A model generated the notes under the pieces. The model saw only the letters and a program-made list of their open reading frames with translations. It was not told where the DNA came from and ran no database searches. Position numbers and translations under genes: made by a program. DNA of 64,000 nt from NCBI GenBank assembly GCA_023333565.1, contig JAJKFH010002937.1, forward strand, positions 62,001 to 126,000. The letters are read 5' to 3'. Origin of the DNA: Puffinus mauretanicus. Lineage: Eukaryota > Chordata > Aves > Procellariiformes > Procellariidae. Positions 59,329 through 64,000 of the stretch are shown here, piece by piece (positions within the stretch are counted from its first letter, which is position 1; each line of letters begins with the position of its first letter).

Positions 59329-61314
59329 CTGCAAGGCAAGGCCAGGCGGTCAGCGGGCAAGACAACGCGAGTGCCAGCCTACCCAAAAGCCACCAGCCCC
59401 CATGGCGTGACCGAGGCAGGCTGGGGCTCTGCCAGCCACCGCAGCCCCTCCAGCTGGGGAAGGACCCCAGCCCAGCCCGGCGGCGTGCCGCAGCAGCCCT
59501 GGGCAGGGGCAGGAGTGGAGGCACGGTCCCCCCTCGCCTCCGTCCCGAGGGGCCGGGGCTGCGGGATGGGGGATGCTCTTCCTCCAGTGGTCGGTTGCTC
59601 TCTCCTGACTGAGGCAGGGTGGGAAGGCGCATTGCTCAGCCCAGCGGACTCTGTCAGGCAACACACCAGCCCACGTCCTCAGCACGGTGGACGGAGCTGG
59701 CTAGGAGCACAGCCACGCAGAGAGAGGAGCCTCCACAAATAGGCTCCCCAGCGAGGTCCCGGGGCGGGCACCTCGTGGGAGTGGAGCAGGCTGCACTCGC
59801 TGCACTTGGTTTTCTGCCTGGCCCAAGCCACCAGCCTCCAGCCAGTGAAGACCCCTTGCCAGCTGGGGTTACCCAGGGACCCAGGCACGGCCAGCTGCGG
59901 GCCACACGGCTGAAAGGGCCTGAAGGTCCCCAAAATATGAATTAACTCCACTTTGCTTTGGTAGAGCCCTCAGGAAAGGGTGCTGGCTGTGTCCAGCCGA
60001 GGGGGGTCATTCATCACAGCTGACACAAGCCTGGAGATGCCAGCCAGGGCTGCAGACACCGTGTCCATGCGATGCTGTGGGAGTCTGAGGCTGTACGGAA
60101 GCAGGCAGAGGAGGGAGCACCTCTGCTCACAGGCTGAGCCTGCACTGGCACGTCCCCGCATCCCAGAAAGCACCCTGCAGCCCCCAAGCACCGGGGAGTC
60201 CTCTGCAGGACCACAATGAAGACCCCCAGCCACAGCTCAGATGGAGCAAACGGGCATTGGGAATCCCTGCTGCCTCTACCAACCACAAGCCCTGAGAAAC
60301 AAGATTTCTCTTCTCTGCTCTTGTTTTCCTCAAGGAGAGACACCCCTTAAGCCACCGTAGCAAACTGAGGGATGCTTTTCCTCCTCTGAGACTGTTTTGG
60401 CATTTCCCGGAGAGAAAGGCTCAGGACATGGGGCTGTGGCATGATTTCTTTGCCCAGCCCGCAGAGTTCAGGCAGCTCTGCGCCCACGCTCTGTGTCTCA
60501 TGGTGCCAGCCCACCCTCGCCAAGGGGGGTCAGCACGCACTTCCCCATTTCACAAGTGAGAGTGTGAAGGCAGAGAGGAACCGCGGCCCCCATCCCACCT
60601 CGCTTCTGCCTACAGAGCAAGGGCTTACCGGTGCTCCAGCAGCTTTCGCAGGACAAGGACAAAAAGAAAGGAGCCCTGAGCCCTGACTGAGCCCCGACTG
60701 AGCCCCTCCATCCCTGCTGCAGCACAGCAGAGCGGGCAGCCCCTTGTGAAGGGCTGAGGATGCCTCAGCAGCCAGGACACCCCTCCCAGGGACCCCCTCC
60801 GCCAGCGTCGCCTGCCTCAGGGCACAGCATCGCTGGTCTGTAGCTGAATTAAAGTTTCAGAAAGTTTTGCTGCCTCTTCACTCAAGACTGCAAGTGCACA
60901 AAGAATTATGGAAGGGATGGTTGATAGACGAAAAAAACACATTCAAAACTACTTACTGACTAATGATGCAGAAAATGTTATGAATAAGTATCCCTTTCTT
61001 GATTTATTACTTTAATTATCTGACATTCTATAGACACCCATTAGTGGGGTTTTTTTGGTTTAGATTTCAATTTTCTGTCTCATGGTGAAAGCTATTTATC
61101 ATAATAATCAGTAAAATTCAAAACCTTTTAGCAGTATTTATAAAATTCATTTACTATGTTCAGCCCTTGGAGAATGACAAAGAAGGCGCATTAGCACGTG
61201 TGCTGAAGTGTTTTATGCAGGATTATCTGTCCATAAGAATGATTAAAAGTTCTTTAGAATATTTGTAATCCATTATGCTATTTTTTTTTATACTAAAAAA
61301 AAAGTTTTCCTTAC
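59329..61314 (-). other. PAX5: PAX5 intron 4 (complete, 1986 bp)
   Basis: Bounded by the exon 4 donor (61313-61314) and the exon 5 acceptor (59329-59330). The half next to exon 5 is GC- and CpG-rich (59.3-59.6 kb). The half next to exon 4 is AT-rich from about 60.88 kb. Open frames in the GC-rich part, up to 208 codons in the exon 5 frame, come from composition and read-through of the exon. Confidence 0.92.
60880..61260. promoter_or_regulatory. Candidate conserved non-coding element in intron 4
   Basis: An abrupt AT-rich block in an otherwise GC-rich intron, with TACTTTAATTATCTGAC (61007), TTTATCATAATAATCAG (61095) and GATTATCTGTCC (61221). It lies within 60-430 bp of exon 4. It has no repeat similarity and could be an enhancer or a splicing-related element. 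Confidence 0.35.
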
Positions 61315-61379
61315 CTATGCTGTGACTGGAGGCTGGGACCTGCTGATTGGGTGGCTGCTGCACCTTCGTCCGTATAATC
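61315..61379 (-). CDS. PAX5: PAX5 exon 4 (end of paired domain and linker)
   Basis: The exon is 65 bp. Its first base completes the Arg codon left open by exon 3, and 21 codons follow, reading IIRTKVQQPPNQQVPASSHS and then I. The last base, G, starts a codon finished by exon 5, which gives Ala where I recall Val in mammals. The acceptor is a pyrimidine-rich tract ending in TTCAG and the donor is G|GTAAGG. The exon carries the last few residues of the paired domain (about residues 137-142), which contacts DNA, and the start of the Pro/Gln/Ser-rich linker. The length equals mammalian exon 4 as I know it. The linker reads NQQVPA where mammals have NQPVPA. Being 65 bp long, its skipping would shift the frame. 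Intron 4 downstream is only 1986 bp. Confidence 0.93.
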
Positions 61380-64000
61380 CTGAATGTAGTTGAAAAGAAA
61401 TGACTACTTAGCATTAAGCACGCAATTGCAGGGGCATCAGATACTATTTTTCAGTTCAGGACACCTACATCAATACAAAAATGCTTTTCTGTGTATTATC
61501 CCCTTGTCATCCATTGAAAGACCAAAGTTTGGTGGTGGACCCAGAGCCATGGTTTTGCCTCCAGCCCCCGCCATTAGGGACATTTGGGGACAGACTCCTA
61601 CACGCTCCTCAGGATGCTGCAGAGTTTGGTGCTTCAGTGCCTTTGAGGACCTAGTCCTCACCGCCCAGGAAAGAGATATCCATTACTATTTGGGCACCCG
61701 TTGGACCCATCACCCCTTCTCAGGGAGCTGGACACTTCTGGGCCCAGACATCCCAGCAGGCTGTGAGCTGCACCCTTGGGTGCTGGGACACACTCGCAAG
61801 GCTGTCCCTAGACCGCCCTGGGTACAGTACTCACACAGCTGGAGAACTTGGATACTTTGGAAAAGGACCCACATAGCCAAATTAATATTAAAATAAAAAT
61901 GTGTTGGATTAAATGCTAATCTTAAAAGCTGAATAACTACATTGTCATCGCTGAGGACAGCCTCTGCTCTGATTTATAATGATGTCAATCAGGAAAAATT
62001 CAGAGATGCAGAAAAACTAGAAAGCATGTGTTGTGTTGCAGGACAGAGGGCAGCTGCTAAAAAGAGCCGGGGAGGTGCTCTACCAAGTGCTCACCTGCCA
62101 ACGCACTGTGCAAAAAGAAAAGACGGGGTCCGAAACGCCTCTGACAGTTCTGCCACTGACTGCAGCGGAATTGGAAAGGGCTTGAAGGAGGCACGGTGCT
62201 CACTCACCACACATCTCCCTGCCTGATGCACTCTTTACGTGGCGGTAATGCTGCGGTAAGCGCTTCTCCTCTCTTTACCTAACAAAGTCTTCTCCCATTT
62301 CTGCCTGCCATGAATTTGGAAGAGGGGAGAGGAGAGGAGACATGAGACGGAGCTGGCGTGGGGATGCATTCAGAGGAACAAAGAGCAGTTCCTTGCTTGA
62401 AGGTCACCCCATGAGTCAGTGCAGGAACCATTACTGGTGACGCCTGGTGCCATCCCAGAAGTGGACACGCTGCCGTCCCCTTCCCCTCCCGTCCCTCTGC
62501 AGAGTCTGGTGGAGCCTGGCGGGGGCTAGGTCTGTTAGTAAGCCAGCCTTCAGCTGCCAGCCCCAGCACAAAGCTGCTGGGTGTTAGACATCTTCTGCAA
62601 CTGGGTCCCTGGCAGCAAATTCCTCTGCCAGGGGCCGGAGAGCCAGCCTGGAGTGGGTGTCAGAGGGACCTATGCAAGCAGCTTCAGCGGGGGACTATGC
62701 AGCCGAAGACCTGGGGCCCTGCATGAGCAAGAGTGGAAACAACCCCCTGCACAAGGCCTCCTCGCCATCGTGGCGAGGGAAGGGTGTCCGAAGCCTTCTG
62801 ACACATAAACGTCTTCATCTCCAGAGGGATGGAGGACTGGAGCACTTCGAAGCAGCTGGGCAGCTCTCGGCTTATTTCAGCAAAACTAATCGCAATGATT
62901 AATTAAGCCTTAATCACACAGAGTTGCTCCTGCTGCGGAAGAGTGGCCTATTATTAATATTAATTAATGTTATTAATTAATAATAATAGTTATTATTCAC
63001 TCATATATGGGGGCAGCAGCTCAAATTCATCTGCTAAAAGGCAGCCTCGGCAGTGGGGATGTGCCAAGCGCAGTCCATCCCAGCAGCTCCGTTGCTCTCC
63101 AAGGGCAGCGACAGCTCCCCTGAAGGAAACAGCACGGCCCCCGGGGATCCCCTCTCTCCACCGCGGAGGCAGGGATGGGGGGAGCAGCACAGCGGCTCCG
63201 TCCTCCCCTGTGCACGAATGCCAACTGCTCGGCTTCACCCTCCCTGCAGCAGGACGGGAACCACACTGTGCGATTTCGGATGGGTTCAGGTCTGCGGCAA
63301 CAGGGCAGCCCCTGATTTGCACCTCAGCAGTGCATAAGGGCATCATGAGCAGCGGTCTGCATCCTTGGTGTGCAACATCCCTACCAGCAAAGCCTTGAAG
63401 TATATGCTTAATTTTAAATATGAAGATAAAACCCACAGACTGCAACATGGAACTAGGAGGAGTTAGCATTAAAGCCAAGTGTTTTGATGTGAATTCCAGG
63501 TTTCTTGTCATGATAGTTTGATCTGGGTTTTCAGGATGTGCTGCTAGGCTGGCAAAAACAATTCTCTGGGTAAACAGACTCACTGAAAAAGACTGTGTGC
63601 ATTTCTAAAAAGGGATTTCACATGTTTAAGAAAAGGAAAAGATCTCAGCCACAGTCACAAGCAGATGAGAAAGAATGACATTTCTGGTCAAAAAACTTGG
63701 TGGCAGATCATGAAATGGGTTTCTGATGCAATGGCAGTGGGTGTGTGGACATTATCAGTGTGGAAACATGCAAGGACACAGCAAGAGGTAGAATATGGAA
63801 ACCAGCTCAAAACATGACTGGAAGCTACTTAATCTCTCTTTATCCTAGAGCTATGACTGCCTTTTCAGTAGTTTTTTGGAGGATGCTTGAAGCCCTACTA
63901 CACAAACAGAGGACTGCTCACAGCAGCAATGCTTCTCACATGGCAGGGCTCCAGTTGACTTTTATGGAAGCAGAGCTCACCCTTAGTTATTTGAGGTCAG
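61380..64000 (-). other. PAX5: PAX5 intron 3 (3' part)
   Basis: Sequence upstream of the exon 4 acceptor (AG at 61380-61381). I find no exon 3 (198 bp, main part of the paired domain) before the window ends, so the intron continues. It contains an AT-rich TAATTA block at 62870-63010 and a purine-rich run near 62318-62342. No gene or transposon recognised. Confidence 0.88.
62890..63005. promoter_or_regulatory. AT-rich TAATTA block in intron 3
   Basis: CGCAATGATTAATTAAGCCT is followed after 45 bases by a run built from TATTAATATTAATTAATG and TTATTAATTAATAATAATAG. The second part is low-complexity and palindromic, so it may be a plain AT-rich microsatellite. The first part looks more like a binding site. 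Confidence 0.3.

Larger units (their letters stand above)
1..64000 (-). other. PAX5: PAX5 gene body, internal part (exons 4-7 plus flanking introns)
   Basis: The whole window lies inside one gene read on the minus strand. Four exons at 61315-61379, 59200-59328, 26673-26848 and 2719-2848 join in frame with canonical GT/AG borders. They encode a Pax2/5/8-type protein from the end of the paired domain to the start of the C-terminal regulatory region. The choice of PAX5 over PAX2 or PAX8 rests on what I recall of the paralogues: the octapeptide reads SISGILG, followed by a NKRKRDEG stretch, a [20 protein letters not shown] segment, and a C-terminal [11 protein letters not shown] segment. PAX2 has SINGILGI and LRKHLRAD-type sequence at these places. 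PAX5 is a nuclear DNA-binding factor that commits cells to the B-lymphoid lineage and acts in midbrain development. Human 9p genes, PAX5 among them, are generally orthologous to bird Z-linked genes, so this window may be Z-linked, but nothing in the sequence itself proves that. Confidence 0.95.

Noticed and set aside
59006..59632. 208-codon minus-strand frame as a separate gene
   Set aside because: It is PAX5 exon 5 plus read-through into GC-rich intron on both sides. Splice sites at 59200 and 59328 bound the real coding part.
61382..64000. PAX5 exon 3 (paired domain) in the right end
   Set aside because: No minus-strand frame contains recognisable paired-domain sequence; intron 3 continues past the window.

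Overview
This is a vertebrate, almost certainly avian, genomic window. It contains an internal part of one large gene, PAX5, read on the minus strand, and no complete gene. The bird assignment rests on CR1 LINE copies, two of them with the 8-bp (ATTCTATG)n-type 3' end typical of bird CR1, and on coding exons that match the PAX5 B-cell/midbrain transcription factor with only a few substitutions from the mammalian protein.

Four PAX5 coding exons are present, all with canonical GT/AG splice sites and in the correct phase: exon 4 (61315-61379, 65 bp), exon 5 (59200-59328, 129 bp, octapeptide and nuclear localisation signal), exon 6 (26673-26848, 176 bp, partial homeodomain) and exon 7 (2719-2848, 130 bp, start of the C-terminal regulatory region). 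These lengths equal the mammalian exon lengths as I know them. Together they encode about residues 137-304 of a protein of about 391 residues. Exons 1-3 (start and most of the paired domain) must lie beyond base 64000. Exons 8-10 (the rest of the transactivation domain and the stop codon) must lie before base 1.

The rest is intron: part of intron 7 (1-2718), intron 6 (2849-26672, 23.8 kb), intron 5 (26849-59199, 32.4 kb), intron 4 (59329-61314, 2.0 kb) and part of intron 3 (61380-64000). The introns hold one 1.2-kb CR1 with broken reverse-transcriptase frames (4090-5324), three short CR1 3' ends, an ancient palindromic repeat, several microsatellites including (CAG)14, and a large minisatellite of 29 units of 42 bp (50268-51485). 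Several GC- and CpG-rich islands (about 17.0, 19.8, 29.2 and 40.2 kb) sit in the introns. Two of them directly adjoin AT-rich blocks with many TAATTA-type motifs that look like conserved regulatory elements. None of the long open frames in these GC-rich stretches looks like a real gene.

No operon, CRISPR array, phage or other discrete 'system' is present. The most notable non-coding structures are the 42-bp minisatellite, whose units each carry an inverted repeat, and the CpG-island/TAAT-rich couplets at 19.7-20.2 kb and 40.0-41.1 kb. The latter are candidate intronic enhancers or alternative promoters of PAX5. All regulatory calls are inferences from base composition and motifs alone.
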